Source: Symsagittifera roscoffensis (taxonomy: Eukaryota > Xenacoelomorpha > Acoela > Convolutidae). From it: a DNA stretch of 64,000 nt. The position numbers and the translations under genes are program-made. The DNA lies in assembly GCF_963678635.1 (NCBI RefSeq), contig NC_087070.1, positions 37,834,600 to 37,898,599 on the forward strand, in the 5' to 3' direction. Shown here piece after piece: positions 11,430-19,422 of the stretch. The stretch's first letter is position 1. The number at the start of each line of letters is the position of its first letter. The notes beneath the pieces were generated by a model. The model saw only the letters and a program-made list of their open reading frames with translations. It was not told the DNA's origin and made no database searches.

Positions 11430-11602
11430 GAACACTAACACCTACACAATTCCATAATTGGAAATTTCCCTCAAAAATTCCAATTATAGTTCTATTTCCT
11501 TTTATGGTTCAGTGAATGACTCATTTTGTTTACTTTCAATTTCATTTAATCTCAAAATCATTTCTCTCATTTCTCTTCATCTGATCAGTCTGTTCTCCAA
11601 AA

Positions 11603-12142
11603 ATGTTCTCAAGAAAAGACACAAGTCCCAATTACATTGAATTCTCAAAAAATCAAACAAGAATTGGGAGATTTGCTTGGTCCCAAAAATCCTACAAAGG
11701 GAAAATTTATTTTGAACCCTGCTTTCAACTTTTCAAGAAAAATGAGTTGGGACAACTCGAAAAAAGACAGCAAGTCTATCTCGGTGAAAAAGAAGGAGAA
11801 GCAATCTCAGCAATTAGAAATACTGTTATTCACGATGCTGAAAACCTTGGACTCGTTCCTATATTGGAACTCACTTCTGACAAAGAGTCAACTATGGATC
11901 AGGAGCTTGCCAATTGCAACAAAGTGTTTGTCATAGCAACATACAATAGAAGACAAGTTTGTGTCACGATCAAGAGGTACAATATTAACAGACCTCCCTA
12001 CATTCAGATTCGACTGTTCACCGCAAAAGAGAATGAAGCAATGAAACAAGTTGCCTATGTCAACTATACTTTGAACGAATTCAAGGAACTGTCCCAAATT
12101 TTGGGAGACTTTATGTTTGTTGAGAACTGTAATGTACAATAA
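11603..12142 (+). CDS. small protein with two PC4-like halves, 179 aa
   Basis: Intact frame from ATG 11603 to TAA. Two segments each follow the PC4 single-strand DNA-binding pattern of beta strand, basic hairpin, beta strand, then a closing helix. The first is around residues 28-75 (YKGKIYFEPCFQLFKK ... EKEGEAISAIRNTV), the second around 110-172 (RQVCVTIKRY, PYIQIRLFTAKEN, NYTLNEFKELSQIL). PC4 proteins bind and protect melted DNA. A job covering single-stranded replication intermediates beside the polymerase would fit, but the assignment rests on pattern only. A pyrimidine-rich acceptor-like site ends at 11588, before the ATG. Confidence 0.7.
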   Translation: MFSRKDTSPNYIEFSKNQTRIGRFAWSQKSYKGKIYFEPCFQLFKKNELGQLEKRQQVYLGEKEGEAISAIRNTVIHDAENLGLVPILELTSDKESTMDQELANCNKVFVIATYNRRQVCVTIKRYNINRPPYIQIRLFTAKENEAMKQVAYVNYTLNEFKELSQILGDFMFVENCNVQ

Positions 12143-12224
12143 TTTGTGTTATTTATGTTTTTGTCTTGTAATTTAACAATTTATCCTCAAAATCATTTTT
12201 CATTTAGTATTGGTGTTGAACAGT

Positions 12225-12653
12225 ATGAGTTGGAATATTGGTTTTTCAAGAAATTTACTCTTAAAACTTTACAATAAATTGGGACTTTTTCATATTGTTC
12301 TAGAAGAAAAGTCCCAAAAAATTTCACTAACAATTATAGAATCTCAAAATTTACCAAACTTGCAGAATTTGGACGTAGACTCACAAATATCTCACTTTGA
12401 GTGGACTCTGCATAATGGTAGAAGATAAATTCACATAGGATACCGATCTGATACCAAAAAAATAGATCTTGTAGAATGTCGTAGAAATGGAAATCAATGG
12501 AAAAATAATCAATCTTTGCAACTACAAAGAGAAGAATATGATAAAATACTTGATATGCTTGCTTCATTACTAGGCTATGTAGAGACCTTCAAAAAATCTT
12601 GTATCATTATTGACGAATGCACTGTAGAAAATGAACGTACAGAAATTGAATGA
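12225..12653 (+). pseudogene. second PC4-like small protein, split by an in-frame TAA
   Basis: ATG 12225 opens a frame to TAA 12426-12428, and the same frame stays open to TGA 12651-12653. The part after the stop again shows the strand-hairpin-helix pattern (KKIDLVECRRNGNQW, SLQLQREEYDKILDML), much like the second half of the preceding gene. A single nonsense mutation in a ~142-codon gene is the simplest reading. It lies 82 bp after the 179-aa gene, so the pair may be an old duplication. The last 23 bp overlap the start of the next open frame. Confidence 0.5.
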
Positions 12654-13032
12654 AATTCTAAGAGTTTTTGAGATTATTAGGCAAGATTTCTCATCAAATA
12701 CAAAAAGAAAAAATTTAATTCTTTGTACCTGTATTGTTTTGGACCCGGACATAAATTTAAAAGAAATGGACCAAAAATTTCTTTTTGGAGGACTTATTGG
12801 ATACGGAAATTCCTGTATGGATTACTTTTTTGCAAACTCCAAAATTTTTAGACTACATGCAATTCTACATGACTCTGCTGGATCTGTGAAATCTACTACA
12901 AAAAAAGGTCCTGGGTGTTGTTATGTTGCACCTAGTCTCCCCAGTTCATGCTTTCTTGGTCACGTGACTGGTTTATTTTTCTGTTTATATGTTAAAATAT
13001 TTGCTTCATCAGTATATGCATTGTTTGATTAA
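12631..13032 (+). CDS. uncharacterised Polinton protein, up to 133 aa, with hydrophobic C-terminus
   Basis: Open from ATG 12631 to TAA. The more conserved-looking part may start at the internal Met of EMDQKFLFGGLIGYG (ATG near 12766), giving about 88 residues and avoiding overlap with the upstream gene. Visible features: a Gly-rich start (FGGLIGYGNSC), a His-Asp pair (LHAILHDSAG), a Cys pair (GPGCCYV) and a hydrophobic segment (VTGLFFCLYVKIFA) that could sit in a membrane. The His-Asp pair recalls catalytic dyads of small lipases, but the calcium loop of phospholipase A2 is not there. Function unknown. Confidence 0.55.
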   Translation: MNVQKLNEILRVFEIIRQDFSSNTKRKNLILCTCIVLDPDINLKEMDQKFLFGGLIGYGNSCMDYFFANSKIFRLHAILHDSAGSVKSTTKKGPGCCYVAPSLPSSCFLGHVTGLFFCLYVKIFASSVYALFD

Positions 13033-13076
13033 TAATCATTTTATACAAAAAAACTTCAGAGAAATCAGTTAACAGA

Positions 13077-13539
13077 ATGAGTCTAGTTGGTTTGGATATT
13101 GAATGTATTGAAAGCAATATAGTGAAAGAATTAGGAGTTTATAAGGATGGACAAACAGAAGGATAATTCCTTTCTTCCTCCGAAAAAATTCAAACCAACA
13201 TTCCAATCTTTTTGGTGTACACAGCATCTTCATGGAATCAATTGGAGCAGTGGTTACGAAAAATATACTGAACTTGAAAAAATTTTGAAAAATCTAGAAG
13301 CCACAGACACGGAATTTTTTGCAAAAGGTTATGAAATATGTTAGATTCTATCAGAATTTTTGGAAACAAAGATTATTGATTTGGATGACTACGCTTGCCC
13401 TAAAGTTCAATTTTTGATATTCAAAGATGAAGAATATGATTGGAGGTGTAGCAACTACCCATTTCGTCATGCAAAAACTCTTCACTGTGCAGAAAGAAAA
13501 GCATTTGCATACGGAACATGGACTCGATGTTTTTTTTAA
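13077..13539 (+). pseudogene. DEDD-exonuclease-like protein, broken by a frameshift and a stop
   Basis: ATG 13077 opens SLVGLDIECIESNIVKELG, which resembles the first motif of DEDD-fold 3'-5' exonucleases (Asp-x-Glu after a hydrophobic strand). The frame stops at TAA near 13164, where a +1 shift leads into SFLPPKKFKPTFQS. After an in-frame TAG (13342-13344) the same frame carries IIDLDDYACPKVQFLIF and a C-terminal HAKTLHCAERKAFAYGTW ending at TAA 13537-13539. The Cys/His-rich tail may bind metal. Exonuclease identity is inferred from one motif and overall layout; the remaining acidic residues are not all placed. Confidence 0.45.
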
Positions 13540-13625
13540 CAAATTGTAACTTATATTATTCTTAATGTACTACCATTCAAATTTTAATTAAATTTCATTG
13601 TCAACTTTTTCTTTTTAGAGTTAAG

Positions 13626-13889
13626 ATGGTTGATCAATGTGACAAGCCCGTAAATTTAGGAAATTCTGTTTTTGATTAAGAAAATCATGAACGAAAGTCA
13701 TGGAAATTGTTTGGACGTACATGTATTAGATCTCTTTTAGTTTTTTTGTGCCAATTTTTTGTTATAGTTTTGATGCTAATATGTGCAATCGTTCGAATTA
13801 TGTTATCCACAACATGTGAAGAAACAACAGTTTGGGCAGCTATTTTATCAAGTACAGTCGGTTATATTGTACCTTCTCCAAAGCTATGA
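13626..13889 (+). pseudogene. small two-span membrane protein, split by an in-frame TAA
   Basis: ATG 13626 opens the frame; TAA at 13677-13679 interrupts it after 17 codons, then it continues to TGA 13887-13889. The distal part has a strong hydrophobic segment (SLLVFLCQFFVIVLMLICAIV) followed by a second weaker one (VWAAILSSTVGYIV). Its stop overlaps the ATG of the ATPase gene as ATGA, which suggests co-transcription or reinitiation. A CTTTTTAG acceptor-like site ends 7 bases before the ATG. The protein probably sits in a host or virion membrane; no enzyme motif is visible. Confidence 0.6.
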
Positions 13890-14780
13890 ATAAAAAAACA
13901 TCTACCAAAGAACAAATTTTTATTTCCCTAGTTGGACCAAGTGGATCTGGAAAGTCGCATCTTAATTTTGATTGGTGGAAAATTGGTACTTTTCAACCAG
14001 CTTTCGACAAAATTTTTTTATTTTTATCAACATTATCAACCTCTATATAGTCAAATGCAAAGAAAAAACCTTAAATTTATCCAAGGAGTAGATTTTGACT
14101 TGATTGAAAATCTCCCCAATAATGGAACTAAGTATTTGCTTATATTTGATGATTCTTGTGAAGAAATTTCAAACTCCAAACAATTTGTAAAAATTGCTAC
14201 TGCGGGGAGACACAGGGGTCTGAAAACAATATACATCAAACACAATTTATTTCATCAAAGCAAATTAGGACGAGATGTAGAGTTACAAAATACACACATA
14301 GTCTTGTTCAAGTCGCCGAGGGATGTTTTACAAATCAATACATTAAGTCAACAACTAGGTCTAGGATCTCAATTGAAAGAGTGGTATCAAGATGCAACAT
14401 CCGTTCCTTATGGTCATTTACTTATTGATTTAACCCCAAAAACAGTTGATTCACTTAGGTATTGCACTAATAGTGGCTCAGTTCCAACAAAATTTTACTT
14501 ACCAGCTGGAATAGAGACAAAGTTTTTGGACGATGAGTACACAATACGTCTCTATTCTCCCAATATTTCAAAAATTTTCCCTAAGGCTTCGAAAACAATT
14601 CATTCTCAATTGCCCAAAAGATTTCATTCAGTTTCTGAGCGAGTCTTTAGTAAACCTATTAAGAGGGGAGCTTCGAGATCTTCGGAAAGAAGACGTAGTA
14701 AAATATCAAAAAGAAATTTCAGAAATAACACAAAAAAAAACTCCTCTACACAAAAGAAGGATTATTTTAAGTTCAACTAA
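13886..14780 (+). pseudogene. FtsK/HerA-type DNA-packaging ATPase, one frameshift
   Basis: Begins at ATG 13886, inside the preceding stop. Walker A is GPSGSGKSHL, about 18 residues in. Walker B is YLLIFDDS, in another frame, about 75 residues later. Then come a sensor-like stretch and the C-terminal QLGLGSQLKEWYQDAT region, ending in a Ser/Arg/Lys-rich tail. The frame is lost in or near the T-run at 14010-14022, so Walker A and Walker B cannot be made in one protein. Homologous ATPases push DNA into icosahedral capsids in Polintons, adenoviruses and related elements. Place in the cluster, upstream of PY-like, integrase and capsid genes, is standard. Confidence 0.9.
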
Positions 14781-14836
14781 AGGGTTACAATTGATATCTA
14801 TCATCACCCCTTTTGTCATTAAACGATTGACATAGT

Positions 14837-15246
14837 ATGGAACAGTTTGTTTTAATTCCGTACTCAGTTTATCAATCACAAAGTACACTTCCAAGAAAAC
14901 AAAAAATGGAACAAAAGCAAGAAAAAGAGGAGATTGTACCAAAAATTTTGATTCTGTTTACAGTGCTGTAAATGCGAGGTTGAAAACGAGCAACAATAAG
15001 CATATTATTGATTTAATTTTGAATTCTCCTAGAATTAAAATCAGCCAGTCAGACAAAATTATATTGGATAATCGAAATACAAAAGAATCTATTGTAGACT
15101 TTGTGTGTGCACTAAAGCGAAAAAATACCGATTTTCCAGATATTTACTTTACTATTTTGGAAGCAACACATATTCCTCCTAAACTTGTTATTAACAAGAA
15201 TGCCAAAGCAAAAGATAGAGGAACTTGGATTCCTTTCAAAATCTGA
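14837..15246 (+). pseudogene. conserved Polinton PY-like protein, one frameshift
   Basis: ATG 14837 opens MEQFVLIPYSVYQSQ. The frame is lost around 14937-14950 and the coding signal resumes in another frame with NFDSVYSAVNARL, running through IPPKLVINKNAKAKD to GTWIPFKI and TGA 15244-15246. I recognise the start and end patterns as those of a conserved Polinton gene usually found just before integrase or capsid genes. Its function is not established. The 3' end overlaps the integrase start by 47 bp in a different frame. Confidence 0.7.
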
Positions 15247-16141
15247 AAAGGTAAGACTAAACAGATTGTTTTCTAGGGGCAGAGCTGCGTACGGTTCTAT
15301 TCAAAACTTGAGTAAAGCGAGTGGATTATCAAAAAAGAAAGTAGAAAAGTTTTTACAAACCAAGACATCGTATACAAAATTTGGTCCACCAATCAGGTCT
15401 TTCCGAAGACTTCAAGCGTTTTCTAAATATATCAATGAAATCTGGTGTATGGACTTGGCTTTTGTAGACAAGTTATCTATTCAAAACAATGGAGTCAAGC
15501 ATTTATTAGTTGCTGTAGATATTTTTTCGAGATTTGTCAGAGTTCAAACAATGAAAACAAAGTATGCCAAAGACACTTTACAAGCTTTTAGAAGAATGAT
15601 TTCTGGAAAAAACACTCCTGAAAAACTTTGGGTTGATAAAGGAACAGAATATGGGGGAACTTTTAAAAAGTTTTGCAAGGAGAAAGACATTGAAGTTTAC
15701 TCAACAATGAGTGAAACCAAAGCTGCATTTGCAGAGAGAGCAATTCAATCTTTAAAACATATAATTTATCGTTACATTGAAGATCATGGTGAAAAATTTA
15801 TCCCCAAACTGCAGCAATTTGTTTCTACATTGAACTGCCGCAAAAATCGATCAATTGGAAAATCTCCCAGAGATGTGAAAAACAGTGATTTTTTATCAAT
15901 ATTGTATAACAAATCATTCAAGAAATATACTAAACCAAAATTCAAAATTGGTGATAGAGTTAGAATTTCGAAAAATGATATTCCGTTCCGAAAAGGATAC
16001 AAGCCACAGTTTACAGATGAAATTTTTGAAATTTCGGCAATATTTACAAAAAAACCTCCAACATACATCATCAAACATCTCGAAAAAGAAGAAATTCTGG
16101 GAAAATTTTATGAAAAAGAGCTGAGAAAATGTTCAGATTAG
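15200..16141 (+). CDS. int: retroviral-type integrase, 313 aa, intact
   Basis: Start chosen at ATG 15200, inside the 3' end of the PY-like gene. The catalytic core shows the DDE triad: Asp in CMDLAFVDK (about residue 90), Asp in LWVDKGTEYGG (about 150) and Glu in AAFAERAIQSLKH (about 185). The C-terminus has an SH3/chromo-like segment (KIGDRVRISK ... YIIKHL ... EKELRKCSD). It joins linear element DNA to the chromosome and recognises the terminal repeats. This is the best preserved of the core genes in this copy, with no stop or shift, so it could still act on other copies if expressed. Confidence 0.95.
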   Translation: MPKQKIEELGFLSKSEKVRLNRLFSRGRAAYGSIQNLSKASGLSKKKVEKFLQTKTSYTKFGPPIRSFRRLQAFSKYINEIWCMDLAFVDKLSIQNNGVKHLLVAVDIFSRFVRVQTMKTKYAKDTLQAFRRMISGKNTPEKLWVDKGTEYGGTFKKFCKEKDIEVYSTMSETKAAFAERAIQSLKHIIYRYIEDHGEKFIPKLQQFVSTLNCRKNRSIGKSPRDVKNSDFLSILYNKSFKKYTKPKFKIGDRVRISKNDIPFRKGYKPQFTDEIFEISAIFTKKPPTYIIKHLEKEEILGKFYEKELRKCSD

Positions 16142-16184
16142 TGGTAAGTCATTTTTTAAATTGAGTTTCTATCGATCAGTTGTC

Positions 16185-17029
16185 ATGGATTTGTTTACTA
16201 TTGAGCTAGTTTCTAATGCTTCTTTTAATTGTTATCCGAATAACAGTCTTAGTTCCTTTACAAATTTTCTACCGGAACAAATACATCTAAAAGGAGAATG
16301 GGAGGTTGCTATTTCAGAAATATCGTACCCTTCCTTGTACCAAAACGTTACAGAGGGAAAGTTTACTTTCGTAGATGGACGAGAAAGTCCTGCGGAAAAA
16401 AGAAAATTTCAACCGATGCATGTTGCACCTGGATTGTATCCAAGTATTGTTGATATAGTTGTAGCCATGAATGACAAAGTTCGAAAACGTATAGGAGCAC
16501 AAAAATATGAATATAACGGAATTTTCGTATCAGTAGATAAGATTACACAAAAAGTTGCCATTCATTTACCTGAGGATCAATCAGTGTTTATAATTCAAAG
16601 TGCTGATTTGAGTCACATTTTTGGTTGTGATTTAGAACAAATTAGACAGGTGTTATAATGAAAGGAAAAGGACCACATTATCCTCAGTATTCTTACGACA
16701 TTATAAGAATAAGATTTGTGAAGGATTGATAGTTCATGTACTGTCCTGTAGATATAATGTCTCCATTTTTTACTTTGGAAATGAAAGGAATACAACGCAG
16801 TAATGGAGTTTTTGTATCGCCTACTATATTATATTCTATAAAATCACTATAAATCATTAAGGAATGACTATTTAAAAAATTATTAAAAAACTCTTTCCAC
16901 AGCATAAAAATAGAACTAAGGGATACTACAGGTGAAAAAATTCCTTTTGTGTCCGTAGGAATTACACGAGTTGTCCTCTTGTTTCGCAAGATTTCGGATA
17001 ATCATTTTTTGATTTATACTTCATACGAA
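16185..17029 (+). pseudogene. penton-like minor capsid protein with an internal inverted segment
   Basis: ATG 16185 opens a single-jelly-roll minor capsid gene: MDLFTIELVSNASF, FLPEQIHLKGEWEVAISEIS, YPSLYQNVTEGKF, LSHIFGCDLE. The frame stops at TAA 16656-16658, with a related GKGPHYPQYSYDIIRI segment just beyond in another frame. The next block of the protein is found only on the minus strand (SLMIYSDFIEYNIVGDTKTP, ISTGQYMNYQSF, about 16713-16868). The plus strand then resumes with KNSFHSIKIELRD and GEKIPFVSVGITRVV. This is a ~156-bp inversion inside the gene. The normal stop is lost, so the frame runs into the next gene. In the capsid this protein would occupy the fivefold vertices. Confidence 0.85.
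16713..16868. other. inverted segment within the penton-like gene
   Basis: The coding sense of this block is on the minus strand while both flanks are coding on the plus strand and belong to the same gene. The breakpoints, placed by where the protein similarity flips, lie near 16712/16713 and 16868/16869, with an uncertainty of a few bases. Short inverted motifs (AATA at the left edge, TATT at the right) flank it. Confidence 0.85.
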
Positions 17030-17379
17030 ATGGTTGCTCAAAGTTCAGCTAATTTTCCTATTTTTCGTGGACATGCAAGGCAGCGTGGAAGAGGTTTTGG
17101 TGCTCTTGCACAAACTCTTGGGAGAACTGCAATTCCCTTCATTAAAAAATATATAGTCCCAGCTGCAAAAAGAATCGGAGCAGATTTATTTGAAATTGCT
17201 GCTCCAGAGATTGGAGAAGTTGTCAGTGGACAAAAAAACTCAAAAACTTCAAAAAACTTCGAAAACAGCTGGGAGGTGGAAAAAAGAAATCCAAGCGTAG
17301 AACAAGAAGAACCATTTCTCGAAAGAGTAGTTCAAAAATCAGTCGCTCTCGCAAAGACATTTTTGACGAGATAAAATGA
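17030..17379 (+). pseudogene. basic core/pVI-like Polinton protein, C-terminal frameshift
   Basis: ATG 17030 gives FRGHARQRGRGFGALAQTLG and IPFIKKYIVPAAKRIGADLF, a pattern I know from the small gene between penton and hexon in Polintons. Near 17240-17270 the frame shifts: the strongly basic tail (LGGGKKKSKRRTRRT, SRSRKDIFDEIK) lies in another frame and ends at TGA 17377-17379, overlapping the capsid ATG as ATGA. The Arg/Lys/Ser-rich tail suggests binding to packaged DNA; comparison with adenovirus cement or core proteins is inference. Confidence 0.75.
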
Positions 17380-18685
17380 GTGTAAATCAAAGTAGTCATT
17401 TTCGGTACGGAGCGTTTACAAATTCTTCTTTGGAGAAATTTGATAAAGTCCCAGTTTTGGAAACAATTATGTCATCTTACACACAAGAAGTATTCCCCAG
17501 TACTTCTCTGGATGAAAGCAGTATTGAGTTTGAATTTGAAACGGATCGTAATCTCTACTTGGATATGCGTGATACCCATCTTAGCTTAAAGCTTCAACTA
17601 TTCAAAGGAAGATTGTTTGATGCTTTCAAAAAAGAAAAAGCAGAACATAAAGCAAAATCGGAGGAAGATTCAGATGAGGAACCACAAACTTACTTAACTT
17701 ATGTAAACAATCTAATACATTCTCTATTCTCCAACTGTGAAGTTTATTTTAACAATACAATGGTTTACAATACCAATGGATTATATCCTCATAAGGCACA
17801 GATATCGAACGAATTCAACTCGTCAGCAGTGAGTAATAAAGTCATGGATACAGTTTTGAAGAAAATCCTGATGCATTAGATATGTATCCATTCACTGATA
17901 GAGCAAATTCCTTGGGAACAGGGATAACTTTTTCACTCTATGGGAGGCTCGCCATTGATTTGTTTACTTGCGAAAAACTGTTGCTACCAAATACCAAAGT
18001 TCGAATTAAACTTATTCGAGCTAGACCTAATTTTTACATTTTATCTGATAATCCAAATGTCAGTCGGAAAATAGTTGATTGTTCACTGTTTACAAAAAGA
18101 GTTTTAGTAGCTGAACCTAATCATCAATATTTGCAATGGAATCTGGAAAGGGAACCTGCTCATTACAATTACATGGAAACTATAGCAAGAACCTTTATCA
18201 TTCCATCTCGTCAAAACCAGTTTATTCAGGAAAATGTTTTCAATAATGCCCCAATCAGAAGGATAGCTGTTGCAATGAATACAAATTCGGCTGTTGCGGG
18301 ATCTTTTTATGAAAATCCTTTCAATTATCAACAATTTCATTTGAGAGAGCTTAGAATTATTCGGGGTGGAAGAGCAATTATTTCATTAGATACAACTTCT
18401 CCTTGTCGACCCTATGTTACAAGAATGAAAGCAATGCAGTTTAACGAAGATTTTCCAGCTCTTCCTATGGAAGATTTTCAAAATCACTATATTCTAGTTT
18501 TCGACTTGACTTCACTACAGGATGCCGCTGAACACTTGCATTATCCAGAACTTAGTGGAGAAAGCTTGAGATTAGAAATGTTTTTCCAATTTCCCTTGGA
18601 GCAAGTAACGGAAGTGATAGTCTTGGGAGAAAGACTATCAAATATTCAAATTGACAAATTCGGAACAGTCGATAAAAATGTTTAA
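17376..18685 (+). pseudogene. MCP: major capsid protein (double jelly roll, hexon-like), one frameshift
   Basis: ATG 17376 starts MSVNQSSHFRYGAFTNSSLE and runs to about 17845. The rest continues in another frame from MYPFTDRANSLGTGITF to TAA 18683-18685. Together the parts give about 435 residues, the usual Polinton length. Diagnostic stretches include LYLDMRDTHLSLKLQL, YLTYVNNLIHSLFSNCEVYF, NVSRKIVDCSLFTKRVL and NTNSAVAGSFYENPFNYQQF. Trimers of this protein would form the icosahedral shell. A small indel around 17845-17870 separates the two jelly rolls, so no full capsid protein can be made. An acidic-basic insert (EKAEHKAKSEEDSDEEP) fills one loop. Confidence 0.95.
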
Positions 18686-18803
18686 TTTTTTTGAGTTATC
18701 AGGTTCCTATAAAAACATTGTAACTTTTTTGGGACTTTTCTTTGTTATTATCTCTGTACTATCTATATTGTCTTTCTTCAGTCCTAAAGCTCCAGAAAAA
18801 TAG
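18678..18803 (+). CDS. 41-aa single-pass membrane protein
   Basis: ATG 18678 overlaps the last codons of the capsid gene by 8 bases and the frame ends at TAG 18801-18803. The protein has a polar start, one clear membrane span (TFLGLFFVIISVLSILSFF) and a short SPKAPEK tail. Tight overlap with the capsid gene supports a real gene and translational coupling or leaky scanning. Role unknown; a virion or budding membrane factor would be a guess. Confidence 0.6.
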   Translation: MFNFFELSGSYKNIVTFLGLFFVIISVLSILSFFSPKAPEK

Positions 18804-18884
18804 AGAAGGAATGCTGTTTAGTTGAAAACCGGAGACACTTCTTCAACCTAGACTGTAAAACAGTATTCAATAAACTTTGCCCAC

Positions 18885-18891
18885 TATATAA
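18885..18891 (+). promoter_or_regulatory. TATA box of the protease gene
   Basis: CACTATATAAGGC is a canonical TATA box 139 bases before the protease ATG. A GTAAGT donor at 18933 and an acceptor at 18996-18997 lie between, so the transcript could start near 18915 and lose a short leader intron. Confidence 0.6.
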
Positions 18892-18932
18892 GGCTGTGTA
18901 TGGGACTTTGTTGATTCAATTCCTAAATGTGT

Positions 18933-18997
18933 GTAAGTCATTATTCTTCCTTTTTTTAACCTAAAGTACACTATCAAACTATCAATTTCTTTTTTAG
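18933..18997 (+). other. probable 65-bp 5'-UTR intron of the protease gene
   Basis: Begins GTAAGTCATT and ends CTTTTTTAG, with a good pyrimidine tract. It lies between the TATA box and the ATG at 19024, with no coding sequence inside. Confidence 0.5.
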
Positions 18998-19023
18998 CTG
19001 TAAATCAGCCTACAATTGCAAAG

Positions 19024-19422
19024 ATGGATAATTTTTCTCTTTTGCAAATTATTGAAAGAATTCCAGAGCTCAGGTTCAAGTACATGGGGTCATACCCTTC
19101 TGACACAGTACCTCAACTAACAAAATACTCTTTTGCAATTATTAACTCAGCCCCAAGCAATGATAGAGGAGAACAATGGATTATGATTGCTCGACTGGAT
19201 AAAAGCTACTACTTTGCTGATTCTTTGGGAAGAAAGAGATCAACACACCCTTTTTTGACAAAAAAGTTTCGACGAATGGTTCCTCGAAAGCTACAAAAAA
19301 CTGATAATTTGTGTGGTTTTTAGGCAATTTATTCAGCATTTCTCCTTTTTAAATTCTTCCAGAAGAACTTGAATAATGTTCATGATGTGTCTGTTTTGAA
19401 TTATATCAGTAATTTTATGTAA
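19024..19422 (+). pseudogene. adenain-type cysteine protease, catalytic His lost and early stop
   Basis: ATG 19024 opens a C5/adenain-like maturation protease. The pattern LTKYSFAIINSAP, GEQWIMIARLDKSYYFADSLG, then TDNLCGF is that of the Polinton/adenovirus enzyme. The catalytic His, expected where GEQW has Gln, is missing; the acidic partner in FADSLG and the nucleophile Cys in NLCGF are present. An in-frame TAG (19321-19323) follows two codons after the Cys, and the rest of the domain (AIYSAFLLFKFFQKN) continues in the same frame to TAA 19420-19422. The enzyme would cut capsid precursors during virion maturation. Two independent lesions make this copy inactive. Confidence 0.9.

Noticed and set aside
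12631-13032. Phospholipase A2 domain, as in parvovirus-like elements
   Set aside because: A His-Asp pair is present, but the glycine-rich calcium loop and the Cys pattern expected around it are not.
9516-19422. Alternative genetic code or programmed stop read-through in the Polinton
   Set aside because: The in-frame stops are of all three kinds (TAA, TAG, TGA), occur once per gene at unrelated positions, and are accompanied by frameshifts and an inversion. Ordinary decay explains them better.
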